The position numbers and the translations under genes were made by a program. Below are positions 1-9,279 of a stretch of DNA of 64,000 bases, piece after piece. A model generated the notes under the pieces. That model saw only the letters and a program-made list of their open reading frames with translations. It had not been told where the DNA came from and did not search any database. This DNA comes from an uncultured Kiloniellaceae bacterium (GTDB lineage: Bacteria; Pseudomonadota; Alphaproteobacteria; Kiloniellales; Kiloniellaceae): positions 124,001-188,000 of the forward strand of contig CANMQP010000010.1 of NCBI GenBank assembly GCA_947500035.1, given 5' to 3'. Each line of letters begins with the position of its first letter. The stretch's first letter is position 1.

Positions 1-31
1 ATTTGGCATCTGGCGTCATTCCTGGTTCGAT

Positions 32-2290
32 TCAACTCGCGCCGGCGCGGATGCGTCCCTGCTTCAGCGCCTCAAGCACTTCTTCCTTTTTCCCGTCCGC
101 CACGATTTTACCGTTGTCCAGGATGATCAGCCGGTCAACCAGGCTGAGCAGCGAACTGCGGTGCGTCACGAGCAAAAGTGTTTTGCCTGCCATGGCGTTG
201 CCGAGCCGCGTTTTGAACATGGCCTCCGTCGAGTTGTCCATGCCGCTGGTGGGTTCATCCATCAGGATGATCGGCGGGTCCAGGAGCAAAGAACGTGCGA
301 TGACCACCGATTGGCGCTGTCCGCCGGACAAGGCCATGCCGCGCTCGCCGACCTGTAGATCGAACCCGTGGGGATGGGTCCGCAAAAAGTCCGTTACACC
401 GGCGACGGCGGCGGCCCGCAGAATAGTCTGATCATCGACGTGCGGCGCACCGAAGGAGATGTTGTCACGCACCGAGCCGAAGAAAAGGTAATTGTCCTGA
501 GAGACATAGCCGATATTGCGGCGCAAGTCGGCCGGATCGATCTGACGCAGATCGGTTCCATCCATCAGAACAGAGCCCTCCGTCGGCTCGTAAAGCCCGA
601 GGAGAAGCCGTGCGATTGTACTTTTTCCGGAACCAATGCGTCCAAGAATACCGATTTTCTCGCCCGGTTTGACCTTGAAGCTGGTTGCATCGAGCGCCAG
701 CGGATCCTGGTTCGGGTAACTGAAGCTGACTTTCTTGAATTCGATCTCTCCGCTCAGGCGGGGCCGGTGCAGGAAAGTCTTGTCATTATCGCGTTCGACC
801 GGCGACTTCATGAGAGTATCGAGCGATTTAAGAGCGACCCGAGACTGTTGTAGCCTGGTGAGCATGCCCGCGATTGCGCCGAGAGGGGCGAGCGCCCGTC
901 CGGTCAGCATGGTCGAGGCAACCAGTGCGCCCATCGTAATGGCGCCCTGAGAGATCAGGTGGACGCCATAGATAACCACGATCACCGTAACAAGTTGAAT
1001 GGTGACCTGGGCGAAGGTCGTGGCAATGCCCGACAGGAACCTTGCTTTGCCCGATGACTCAGCAGTCAGACCGACAAAGCGTTCCCAGGACCGCTGAACC
1101 CGGCCTTCGGCTGCCGTCGCCTTGATGGTTTCCAAGCCGTCGATTGTTTCCACCAACAGCGCGTGCTTCTGGCTGGACTCCCGATGGGTTCTCTCGATGA
1201 TCCTGCGCAGAGGAAACTGCAGGCACACGCCGACGAATATGACCACCGGAACGGCAATCAGGGGAATCAGCGCAATCGGACCTGATACCAGGAAGATCAC
1301 ACCGAGAAACAGGAAGATGAAGGGGAGATCGACAAAGGCGACCAGCGTGCCGGAAGTAAAGAACTCCCGCAGCGACTCGAACTCCCGCAGATTGTTCGCC
1401 ATGGCTCCGGTCGAAGGCGGTTTACTGGAGAGCTTCATGGACATGAGCTGCTCAAGCAAACGACTGGCGATAATGACGTCTGCATTCTTTCCGGCAATGT
1501 CCACGAAGTAGGTGCGCATGTTGCGCATGACGAACTCGAACAGAAAGACCGTGCAGACGCCAAGCGCCAGAACCCACAGAGTTTCAATCGCGTTGTTCGG
1601 CACAACCCGGTCGTAGACGTTCATTATGAAGAGCGGACTGGCGATCGCGAAAACGTTGATCATGACCGACGCCAGGGCAACATGGCTGTAAATCGGCCAA
1701 AACTTGGCGAGTGTTCCCCAGAACCATGCAGTGGGCTGTTTCAGCCGGATGTCCGAGGCCCGGTCGTCGAATTTGAACTCCGGCCGCGCGAAGATGGCGT
1801 AGCCGAGGTATTGCTCTTCCAATTCGGCGATGTCGATGGTCTTGGCGCCACCGCCACCCTCGGCAATCATGATCTCGGCGGATTTCCGGTCGATCAGCTT
1901 GGTCAGCACGCAGGCACCGCTGCCTTTAAGGAGCAGGATGCAGGGCAGGGTAACCTTTTGGATCGATTTCAGCTTGGGACGGCGCACGACGCGCGCGGTC
2001 AAGCCCGCGCGTTCCGCCGCCCGAACAGCGAGGTCTGGGGTGAAGCGCTCTTCGGCATGCGGCAAGCCCGCCTTTAACGCTTCCGCCGATATAGGCCGTT
2101 GCAGCAATGTCGCCAGCATTGTGACGCATTGCACCAGCGGATCCTCGAAGTCGACCGCCGAGGGAGCCACGTGCCACTCGGGTTTGGGCGTTTCAAGGAC
2201 GTCTTCCGCATGCAGCGCGGCGGATTCCGCGGCTGTCGGCGAGGGTTGGGAGGCTGCTTCTGCTCGGGCGCTATGATCGCGTGGTGCCAT
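32..2290 (-). CDS. Type I secretion ABC transporter, permease/ATPase (LapB/LssB-like)
   Basis: Inner-membrane exporter that powers one-step secretion of a large substrate together with a membrane-fusion protein and a TolC channel. Order: a C39-peptidase-like domain in the first ~150 residues, a membrane domain, then an ATPase with Walker A GRIGSGKS (~residue 550), signature LSGGQ (~654) and Walker B ILMDEP (~675). The peptidase-like domain lacks the usual catalytic context: the position of the GHFVVL histidine reads GACVLT. It therefore probably only binds substrate, as in LapB. The frame is open to a TTG at 2395, but the ATG at 2290 follows AGAGGA and is preferred (752 aa). The adaptor gene probably lies beyond base 1. 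A TolC homologue is at 7.4 kb. Confidence 0.88.
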   Translation of the reverse strand: MAPRDHSARAEAASQPSPTAAESAALHAEDVLETPKPEWHVAPSAVDFEDPLVQCVTMLATLLQRPISAEALKAGLPHAEERFTPDLAVRAAERAGLTARVVRRPKLKSIQKVTLPCILLLKGSGACVLTKLIDRKSAEIMIAEGGGGAKTIDIAELEEQYLGYAIFARPEFKFDDRASDIRLKQPTAWFWGTLAKFWPIYSHVALASVMINVFAIASPLFIMNVYDRVVPNNAIETLWVLALGVCTVFLFEFVMRNMRTYFVDIAGKNADVIIASRLLEQLMSMKLSSKPPSTGAMANNLREFESLREFFTSGTLVAFVDLPFIFLFLGVIFLVSGPIALIPLIAVPVVIFVGVCLQFPLRRIIERTHRESSQKHALLVETIDGLETIKATAAEGRVQRSWERFVGLTAESSGKARFLSGIATTFAQVTIQLVTVIVVIYGVHLISQGAITMGALVASTMLTGRALAPLGAIAGMLTRLQQSRVALKSLDTLMKSPVERDNDKTFLHRPRLSGEIEFKKVSFSYPNQDPLALDATSFKVKPGEKIGILGRIGSGKSTIARLLLGLYEPTEGSVLMDGTDLRQIDPADLRRNIGYVSQDNYLFFGSVRDNISFGAPHVDDQTILRAAAVAGVTDFLRTHPHGFDLQVGERGMALSGGQRQSVVIARSLLLDPPIILMDEPTSGMDNSTEAMFKTRLGNAMAGKTLLLVTHRSSLLSLVDRLIILDNGKIVADGKKEEVLEALKQGRIRAGAS

Positions 2291-2605
2291 CGTCCTCTTG
2301 TGGTCTCCTGCAGTCATTGCAACCGGACTCAATCCATAGCCGAGATACTGGGGTCCAACAGATGTCGCACTGATGTGTTGGAATCGCGACGGCAATAATC
2401 CACGACGAGTGCTTCCCTTTGGTTAATGCCGTCCAAAAGATGACATCCAAATTTCATACTATGGTTAACCCTAATGGAAAGGGCATGCAAATTACGTTTG
2501 CAGGAACACACTGAAGGGTCATCGGCTTAACGCCTTGGCGCACCGGCATTTTGTTATCCGGCGCGCTGAGCATCCCGCAGAGTGCTCGCAACCTTAGGGA
2601 GGCAT
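2291..2605. other. Intergenic region between secretion ATPase and aas
   Basis: This ~315-bp stretch holds the upstream region of the minus-strand exporter and the downstream end of aas. An imperfect GC-rich inverted repeat (GCGC-A-CCGG / CCGG-C-GCGC, about 2540-2563) could end aas transcription, but it has no T run. No gene or clear promoter was recognised. Confidence 0.4.
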
Positions 2606-5600
2606 TCACGCCAGGCCGAGTTTCTCCCTGGCGAAGTCTGCAACCGCGCCATAGTCGGTTTTCCCGCTGCCCAAGAGGGGAATTTCGCTGATTTCATGAA
2701 GTAGTTTTGGCAGCTGAAGCTCCGCCCAGCCTCGCGTTTTACCGTGGACTTGCAACTCTGACGCCGCTGGCTTCTGACGGGTGGTCAACAGTACGATCTG
2801 CTCACCCTTCTTGGGGTCAGGCAGCGCGGTGGCAACATGTTGCTCATCGGGCCAGAGCTCGGCGGCCAGCGCTTCGATCGCTGTCAGGCTGACCATCTCG
2901 CCGCCGATCTTTGCGAAACGCTTCGCCCGGCCTGAGATCGTCACGAATCCATCCTCATCTAGCTTGCAGATGTCGCCTGTGTCGTACCAGCCGGTTTCTA
3001 AAGGCTGCAAAACGGCAGGTTTGTCGGCTTTCAGGTAGCCCCGCATAATGTTTGGTCCACGGACGAAGAGCCGTCCGGCATCAGGGTCTTCCAGACCTGG
3101 GACCTCCTCCAGCCTGGGTTCGATGCCGGGCAGCAGACGGCCAACAGTGCCGGGCTTGAAATGCATCGGGGTGTTGACGGCCAGGACCGGTGCGCACTCG
3201 GTTGCCCCATAGCCCTCCAGAATCCGCAGTCCGAAGCGTTCCGACCAAAGGCGCCGGGTCTCATCCTTCACGCGCTCGGCGCCCGCGAAGACATAGCGCA
3301 GGGAGTAAAAGTCGTAGCTGTTTGCCTTAGCATAGGCCTGCAGAAAGGTATCTGTCGCGAACAGGATCGTGGCGTTCGTGTGGTAAATCATCTCCGGAAT
3401 GACTTTGAAGTGCAGCGGTGAGGGGTAAAGAAAGCTCGGCACGCCGGACAGCAGCGGCAGGATAAGACCGCCGGTCAGGCCGAAGGAGTGGAACAGAGGC
3501 AAGGGGTTAAAGACTTTGTCCACCGGATTGAAGTCCAGTACCGACGCTACCTGACGGCAATTGGACACGATATTGCGATGACTGAGAGCGACGCCCTTGG
3601 GCAGGCCTTCCGATCCTGACGTAAAGAGGATCACGGCTGTATCGTCGGGGCTGATCCCGCGGCGGCGGTGCAGCGCGCCTGCGAAGGGTCGGCGGATCAG
3701 GGCGGACAGGCGATCGAAGGTCGTCATCTGGTCCCGGATGTCTTCCAGATAGATCAGTTCGACCTGGGCGGCGAGAGCTTCTTCCAGCGCAGTGAGCTTG
3801 CCCAGCTCGATAAAGCGCCTCGAGGTGACCACCTGCTTGATGTCAGCCGCCTGGAGCGCTGCTTTGATGGCGGCCGGTCCCGCCGTGAAGTTGAGCATGG
3901 CCGGAATTCGGCCGGTCGCAGTCAGGCCGAGCAGGGTAATCACACTTCCGACGGTGTTGGGCAGCAAAAGCCCGATAGGAATCTCCACCGGGGTGCGTTT
4001 TTCCAGCGCGCGGCCAACCGCCAGGCTGGCGGTGAGCAGCCCATCGTAGGTGAAGGGCTTCTGCTCCACGTCACAGAGGATCTCGCTTTTGCGGCCGTGG
4101 GCGTAGCGCGCATCAAGAAAGGCGTCAAAGAGCGTTTGTGGTGTATCCGAAGTCGCGAACATCATTCCCGACATCACATCGTAGAGTTTCTGCGCGATGT
4201 TTTTCCGGCGCTGGCGGCCTGAGAGACCCTCGTCGCCGTGAAATTCTCTCGGCTCCAGAACCGTGACGGTGATTTGCGGGAACCAGCGTTGGCGCAACTT
4301 GCCTTTCAGATAGGTGAAGCGGCTATGCTGGACGCCGTCAAGGCGGATGGGAATGATCGGCGCATCAGCCTTGTCGGCAATCATTCCGGGTCCTTCGTAG
4401 ATCTTCATCAGTGCGCCGGTCCGGGTTAGTCGGCCCTCAGGGAAGATGACGCAGCGTTTCCCTTTTGCGACCTCCTTGATCAGGGATTTGGTCGCCATGG
4501 GGTTGGTGGGATCCATGGGAAAAGCCTCGACCATCGAGAGAAAGATCCGGACCCACCATTTTTTGGCTTGTGCTGTGTCGACGGCGAAGACCAAGTCGCC
4601 GGGCAGAAAGGCGGCCAGCAGAAGGCCGTCCAGGTAAGAGACGTGGTTGGCAACGATGACCGCTTTATCGCCGACTCTCTGGAGGTTCTCGACATCCCGC
4701 AGCCGGACTTTGAAGAGAACCCGCAGGATCGCTGCGGCGCTGGTCTTGAAGAGCTCCTGTGGCAGGAGTTTGCAGATATAGACAGCCGCGATCACGCTGC
4801 CGATGGCGATGGCGACAAAGACTTCGATCACGCTGGCTCCGATCGCAAAGGCACCCGCGGCCAGCAGGGCCGCAACGACGATGAAAAGCGCATTCATGAT
4901 GTTGTTGGCTGCGATGTTGCGCGAGCGGTGCGCGTCTTCCGACCGGCTTTGCAGGATCGTGTAAAGCGGTACAACAAAGATTCCGCCGAACATGGCGAGC
5001 AGCGTCAGATCCACGAGGAAGCGCCAGTTGCGCCAGTCGAGGAGGAAAGTTTTAGCGGTGAAGGTGATTTCCGGCATGCTCACAGAGCTGGCTGCGTAAG
5101 CTAGATCGAGCGAAAAGACCGCAATTCCAAGGGCGCCAAAGGGTACGTATTTGGCGCTGACCTCGCCTTTCAGGAGTTTGCTGCAGAGCAACGAACCGGA
5201 AGCGATGCCGATCGTAAAGGTCGCGAGGAGCAGCGTGACAACCGTCTCGTCGCCGCCGATGATATTCTTTGTCAAGCCGAGGAATTGGGTCAAGTAGGTT
5301 GCCCCCACCGCCCAGAACCAGGATATGCCGAGGATTGACAGAAAGACCGGACGGTTTTCTGCGGCGTGCCTGAGGACTGCGAAGGTCTGTCCAAAAAACG
5401 GCGTCTTTCCTTGCGCGCGAGCTTCCGTGTCGTTGCCTGCCCGGCGCGCTGCGGGCGCCGCGGTCCCAGGAATGAGCCAGCTTGACGCCAAGCCCAGGCC
5501 CGCGCAGATCAGTAGCGCCGAACTGACCAGAGTCCGGCCGGCTTCAGCTTCGATCAGAAGGCCGCCTGCAATTGTCCCGGCCAGAATGGCGAGAAAGGTT

Positions 5601-6058
5601 CCGCCCTCGACCAGGGCGTTGGCGTTTAAGAGTTCGTCAGGTTTCATCAGTTCGGGCAGAGCGGAATACTTTACCGGCCCAAAGAATGACGATTGGGTGC
5701 CCATGAGGAACAGTGTGGTGAGCAGAACCGTGACGTTACCGCTGTAAAACCCGTACGCGGCGAGACCCATGATGGGAATTTCCATGGTTTTGACCAAACG
5801 CATCAGTTTGGTTTTGGACATACGGTCGGCGATGTTGCCGGCCATTGCCGAAAAGAGGAAAAAGGGCAAAATGAAAAGACCCGTCGCGATATTGACGAGG
5901 ATTTGGCCGTCGCCGCCTGAAGCGTCGGCTAACTGAAAGATGATGAGGAATGCGGCTGCATTCTTGAAGAGATTGTCATTCAAGGCCCCCAGGAATTGAG
6001 TTGCGAAGTAGGGGAGGAAGCGCTTGGTTTTTAGTAGAAACATCGGGCCGTGCGACAT
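2606..6058 (-). CDS. aas: Aas-type fusion: MFS transporter, PlsC acyltransferase and acyl-ACP synthetase
   Basis: Three-module membrane enzyme that moves lysophospholipid inward, re-acylates it and activates fatty acids. Residues 1-430 are a multi-helix MFS domain. Residues ~450-640 are a 1-acylglycerol-phosphate acyltransferase with NHVSYLD (471-477) and FPEGR (539-543). Residues ~650-1150 are an AMP-forming ligase with TSGSEGLPKG (813-822), GYGATE and YDTGD. The 1150-aa length fits the three-part family found in many proteobacteria; E. coli Aas has only the last two parts, with LplT separate. AGGAG lies 6 nt before the ATG. It is probably co-transcribed with the TetR gene 80 bp upstream. 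Confidence 0.93.
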   Translation of the reverse strand: MSHGPMFLLKTKRFLPYFATQFLGALNDNLFKNAAAFLIIFQLADASGGDGQILVNIATGLFILPFFLFSAMAGNIADRMSKTKLMRLVKTMEIPIMGLAAYGFYSGNVTVLLTTLFLMGTQSSFFGPVKYSALPELMKPDELLNANALVEGGTFLAILAGTIAGGLLIEAEAGRTLVSSALLICAGLGLASSWLIPGTAAPAARRAGNDTEARAQGKTPFFGQTFAVLRHAAENRPVFLSILGISWFWAVGATYLTQFLGLTKNIIGGDETVVTLLLATFTIGIASGSLLCSKLLKGEVSAKYVPFGALGIAVFSLDLAYAASSVSMPEITFTAKTFLLDWRNWRFLVDLTLLAMFGGIFVVPLYTILQSRSEDAHRSRNIAANNIMNALFIVVAALLAAGAFAIGASVIEVFVAIAIGSVIAAVYICKLLPQELFKTSAAAILRVLFKVRLRDVENLQRVGDKAVIVANHVSYLDGLLLAAFLPGDLVFAVDTAQAKKWWVRIFLSMVEAFPMDPTNPMATKSLIKEVAKGKRCVIFPEGRLTRTGALMKIYEGPGMIADKADAPIIPIRLDGVQHSRFTYLKGKLRQRWFPQITVTVLEPREFHGDEGLSGRQRRKNIAQKLYDVMSGMMFATSDTPQTLFDAFLDARYAHGRKSEILCDVEQKPFTYDGLLTASLAVGRALEKRTPVEIPIGLLLPNTVGSVITLLGLTATGRIPAMLNFTAGPAAIKAALQAADIKQVVTSRRFIELGKLTALEEALAAQVELIYLEDIRDQMTTFDRLSALIRRPFAGALHRRRGISPDDTAVILFTSGSEGLPKGVALSHRNIVSNCRQVASVLDFNPVDKVFNPLPLFHSFGLTGGLILPLLSGVPSFLYPSPLHFKVIPEMIYHTNATILFATDTFLQAYAKANSYDFYSLRYVFAGAERVKDETRRLWSERFGLRILEGYGATECAPVLAVNTPMHFKPGTVGRLLPGIEPRLEEVPGLEDPDAGRLFVRGPNIMRGYLKADKPAVLQPLETGWYDTGDICKLDEDGFVTISGRAKRFAKIGGEMVSLTAIEALAAELWPDEQHVATALPDPKKGEQIVLLTTRQKPAASELQVHGKTRGWAELQLPKLLHEISEIPLLGSGKTDYGAVADFAREKLGLA

Positions 6059-6138
6059 GTTCGGCTCCTTTTAAAATCTGCATCGAATGAAATGGCTGGG
6101 GTCGGCCCGCGAAGGGCAAGAGCTGTATGCGCTGGCTT

Positions 6139-6735
6139 TTAGGGCGCGTTTATCATGCTGGCATTTTTGGCGCCAAGGCAGGCCAGGGCGGAGTTCACGA
6201 GTTCCTCACGAATCGAAAACATCGAGGCGTCGAGGCGCTTGTAAATCATGAAGACGGCCGGCTGCGTAATCAGCCCGAGCACAAAAGCGGTCATCAGGTC
6301 GGGGCTGGCTTCCCGGAAAACGCCTTTCTCGAGACCTTCGGAGATAATGTCAAACAGCACGGATACCGGGGTCTTTCCGTTCTGGCCGGCGTAGGGCAGG
6401 GCCTGATGCTGGGTAAGAAGCAAGAAGCGAAAGCGGTCAGGCTCTTCATCGTGGAGCTTACAAATGTCCCGCAAGATGTATGACAGTTTGTCCCGGGGGT
6501 CGGTTTTCTGCCGCGCAAGAGCATCCCAGTGCTCAGCCAACTCGCTGTAATGCTTGTCGAAAAGAGCCTTCACAAGGGCGTCCTTGCTGGGAAAATGCCG
6601 ATAGAGACTTCCCTCCGCGACCCCGGCACCAGCGGCAAGATCGCGTGTCGAGGTCTCTTGAATCCCCTGCCTGGCGAAAAGACTGATCGCGGCTTCTTCG
6701 ATCTTCGCTTTCGTTGCCTCGGATTTCTTCGTCAT
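6139..6735 (-). CDS. TetR/AcrR family transcriptional regulator
   Basis: DNA-binding repressor with an N-terminal TetR helix-turn-helix (ISLFARQGIQETSTRDLAAG, then GSLYRHFPSKDAL) and a C-terminal ligand domain; 198 aa from the ATG at 6735. An in-frame GTG at 6765 exists but overlaps a perfect palindrome, so the downstream ATG is preferred. It lies 80 bp upstream of aas on the same strand, so it probably controls itself and aas. The ligand may be a fatty acyl compound, by analogy with other lipid-linked TetR proteins; this is inferred only from context. Confidence 0.88.
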   Translation of the reverse strand: MTKKSEATKAKIEEAAISLFARQGIQETSTRDLAAGAGVAEGSLYRHFPSKDALVKALFDKHYSELAEHWDALARQKTDPRDKLSYILRDICKLHDEEPDRFRFLLLTQHQALPYAGQNGKTPVSVLFDIISEGLEKGVFREASPDLMTAFVLGLITQPAVFMIYKRLDASMFSIREELVNSALACLGAKNASMINAP

Positions 6736-6752
6736 GGCCAATCCAAAAAATG

Positions 6753-6766
6753 AGTGAGCGCTCACT
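6753..6766. promoter_or_regulatory. Putative TetR operator upstream of tetR-aas
   Basis: Perfect 14-bp palindrome AGTGAGCGCTCACT, 18 bp upstream of the chosen tetR start. Its size and position fit an autoregulatory TetR operator. Confidence 0.55.
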
Positions 6767-7366
6767 TTTAATTAAGTGCAAGCGGAATGGTTTCAAGGGC
6801 GGGGTTTTCGCGGATGTATTTATAGTCCCCTCGGAGTTAAAAATTTTCCATTGATTCATGTATTTGTGGCCGAGCGGTCGCATAGAATCTCTAGGAGAAC
6901 CAGGCCGAAGCGGTGCTTTCAGCGGATCTGGCAGATTGGAAAAACTGCCACGCGCCGGTATACCGTCTCAAACGGTCTGCAGGGGAGCCATCCATCCGAG
7001 AAAACTGTGGTCGACACCGGCTGCCGGGGGCAAGCAGGGGCCTCAATGATTGATTAACCTTGGGTCACCTATAGTCCAAATAAGTTAATCCGAGGTATTG
7101 TCGATCTTGAAAGAAATCTCTTTCTGGTTGTTTTCACTCTGTCATACGGCTGTAACTATTGGTTGCTGCGAGGCGGAGACGTGATCTTCAAAAAGGGGGT
7201 CAAGACATTGACAGTCCGTGAGTCTTAACTGTAAAAGTCTCGTTAGAATCCGGGGGTGACATTCAGGGGATGAAGTCGCTCGTCGGTGGTGTAACGACCG
7301 GTTCCAGCTGGAGATACGGTCTTCGCGTTGGTTTACGCTGTTCTGATCTATTAGGGGAAATCATAA
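6767..7366. other. Long intergenic region before tolC
   Basis: About 600 bp without a convincing gene; the short reading frames present lack ribosome binding sites. It contains small inverted repeats (TGGCAG/CTGCCA near 6927-6950 and ACCGT/ACGGT near 6961-6975) and a candidate tolC promoter at 7208-7235. The end carries AGGGGAAA just before the tolC ATG. Confidence 0.45.
7208..7235 (+). promoter_or_regulatory. Candidate sigma-70-type promoter for tolC
   Basis: TTGACA, 16-nt spacer, TGTAAA. The -35 matches the consensus and the -10 matches 4 of 6. It is ~130 bp upstream of the tolC start, implying a 5' leader of about 120 nt. Confidence 0.35.
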
Positions 7367-8737
7367 ATGCGCCGCTCAAAGGGTCTCATTGGCAGCAATT
7401 TAAAGTCTTTGCTGCTGGCCAGTGCTGTACTTCTCCCGTTTGTGTCCCACGCACAGGCGATTTCTCTTAAAGACGCCGTTGCAAACGCGATTTCCACAAA
7501 CCCGGATATCGGGATTGTCGCGAGCAATCGCGAAGCCGTCGATCAGGAATTGAGGCAGGCGCGAGGCCTCTATTTGCCGCAAATTGATGTGGCCGCCGGC
7601 TACGGTGTCGAGACCCTTAACAACCGGACATCACGCCTGGGCGGCAACGACAGCAGTACTCAGAACCGCAGAGAGTCGTCGATTACTCTTCAGCAACGTA
7701 TCTTCGACGGATTCGACGCAGACAGCACGGTGGCGCGCGAAAAGGCGCGGGTTGAATCTGCGGCGGAACGGGTCAGAGAGAACAGCGAGTTTCTGGCGCT
7801 AGATGTTGTTGGCGCCTATCTCGAGGTTCTGCGTCAGCGCGAGCTGATCACGCTGGCGGAGACAAATCTTCAGGTTCATCTTGATATCATTGCCTCACTT
7901 GAGGAACGGCTGCGGGCCGGCGGCGGCAGCCGCGCGGACGTCAGCCAGACAGAGGCACGTGCGGCGCGCGCGCGTGCAACCCTGACGCAGACCTACAACG
8001 ACCTGCGGGATGCTGAAGCCAATTACACGCGGATTGTCGGTGAATTTCCGGATGAATTGAACGCTCCTGATCTGCCGGCGGATGTTCTGCCGGTTGACTT
8101 GCCTGAAGCGTTGGATTTGGCGGTAAAGAACAATCCGACCACAAAGATTTTTGAAGCCGACGTGCGCTCTGCAAATGCCGAAGTGGGAATCTCGGAGTCC
8201 AGTTTCTACCCGAGCGTCTCCCTCGAAGCCGAGGCCGAGTACAATGATGGCGTCGACAGCTTCGATACCTACGAGCAAAATAATCAGGTCATGCTGCGTG
8301 TTCGCTGGAACCTCTTCCGTGGCGGTATCGACCGCGCTGCGCGGCAGGAAGCACTATCGCGCGTGTCTGAGAGTAAGAACCGCCGCTATCAGGCCGTCGT
8401 CGAATCTCAGCGTGAGATGCGTCAGTCCTGGTTTGCGTTGGAGGCCAATCGCCAGGCCGTTTCTGACTTCTCCAGCTCGGTACAGTTCAATATCGAAACC
8501 CGTGATGCCTATCTCGAGCAGTTCAATGTGGCTCAACGGACGCTTCTCGATGTGCTGGATGCGGAGAATGAACTCTTTGTCTCCCAGGGGCAGTTGGTCT
8601 CTGCAATGACGAATGAAGAGCTCGCTGCTTACCGGGTCCTTGCGTTGAGTGGTCAACTCCTGACGACGCTTGGCGTGGCAGCGCCAGAGCAAGCCAGTGT
8701 CGAACACGAGTCCTGGGCTGAGGGCCTCTTCGACTAG
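7367..8737 (+). CDS. tolC: TolC family outer membrane channel protein
   Basis: Outer-membrane trimeric channel for type I secretion or efflux. Residues 1-31 form a signal peptide ending at SHAQA. The mature protein has two outer-membrane-efflux repeats with the usual pattern (LKDAVANAISTNPDI near the N terminus, LPEALDLAVKNNPTT in the second half) and heptad-rich helices. 456 aa is typical. Its likely secretion partner, the ABC exporter at 32-2290, is encoded on the opposite strand ~5 kb away. AGGGGAAA lies upstream of the ATG. Confidence 0.92.
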   Translation: MRRSKGLIGSNLKSLLLASAVLLPFVSHAQAISLKDAVANAISTNPDIGIVASNREAVDQELRQARGLYLPQIDVAAGYGVETLNNRTSRLGGNDSSTQNRRESSITLQQRIFDGFDADSTVAREKARVESAAERVRENSEFLALDVVGAYLEVLRQRELITLAETNLQVHLDIIASLEERLRAGGGSRADVSQTEARAARARATLTQTYNDLRDAEANYTRIVGEFPDELNAPDLPADVLPVDLPEALDLAVKNNPTTKIFEADVRSANAEVGISESSFYPSVSLEAEAEYNDGVDSFDTYEQNNQVMLRVRWNLFRGGIDRAARQEALSRVSESKNRRYQAVVESQREMRQSWFALEANRQAVSDFSSSVQFNIETRDAYLEQFNVAQRTLLDVLDAENELFVSQGQLVSAMTNEELAAYRVLALSGQLLTTLGVAAPEQASVEHESWAEGLFD

Positions 8738-8934
8738 CACATCGTCTCAGTATTTGAGCTGTAGTTCCGCGAAAAGAGCTCGACCCCTCGAACGGCCCTA
8801 AGCCTTTGTTTGCACCTAATGATTGTTTTTGATGGTTCAATTTGTTGACTTAGGTTGTCGTGCAGGCCGTTGCCTTGCTCTGAATGTTCGGTTATCTTGA
8901 TTGAGATGTATTATTTCAGGATGCACTTACGGCG

Positions 8935-9216
8935 ATGATCGACGCGGTTGAGCCATATTCAGAAGCTGCAGATGAGAACGACACCGTCGTTCTCGATCTC
9001 TCTGATCTTCTGCCCGATGATTCCGGCGACGTCGTCCTGTTCTCCGGCGACGAGCTTCCCGTGAGCATTAGCGCTCAGGAAGCTGTGACGGAACAAGGCG
9101 TTGCAGAGGCACATGTTACGGCAACCGGTGTGGACGTGACCGGCTTGAACTTCTACGCCTTCGAAAACGGTGTCACGATCTACAGCCTGTCAGACGTGAC
9201 GATTACAGAGTCCTGA
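8935..9216 (+). CDS. Small acidic hypothetical protein next to tolC
   Basis: 93-aa, very acidic protein of unknown function. There is no signal peptide or membrane segment. The N-terminal half has the run VVLDLSDLLPDDSGD, which resembles a DLSDLL element near the C termini of some RTX-type type I secretion substrates. The C-terminal half (FYAFENGVTIYSLSDVTITES) looks beta-rich. It lies 197 bp after tolC, in the same direction. The ribosome binding site is weak. It could be a small secreted substrate, a remnant of one, or unrelated. Confidence 0.55.
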   Translation: MIDAVEPYSEAADENDTVVLDLSDLLPDDSGDVVLFSGDELPVSISAQEAVTEQGVAEAHVTATGVDVTGLNFYAFENGVTIYSLSDVTITES

Positions 9217-9279
9217 TCGTGCCGCCAGTCGGTTGCGTGCCTGACTAACGTTCTAATATTGTTGGATTTTCCCCCAGCG

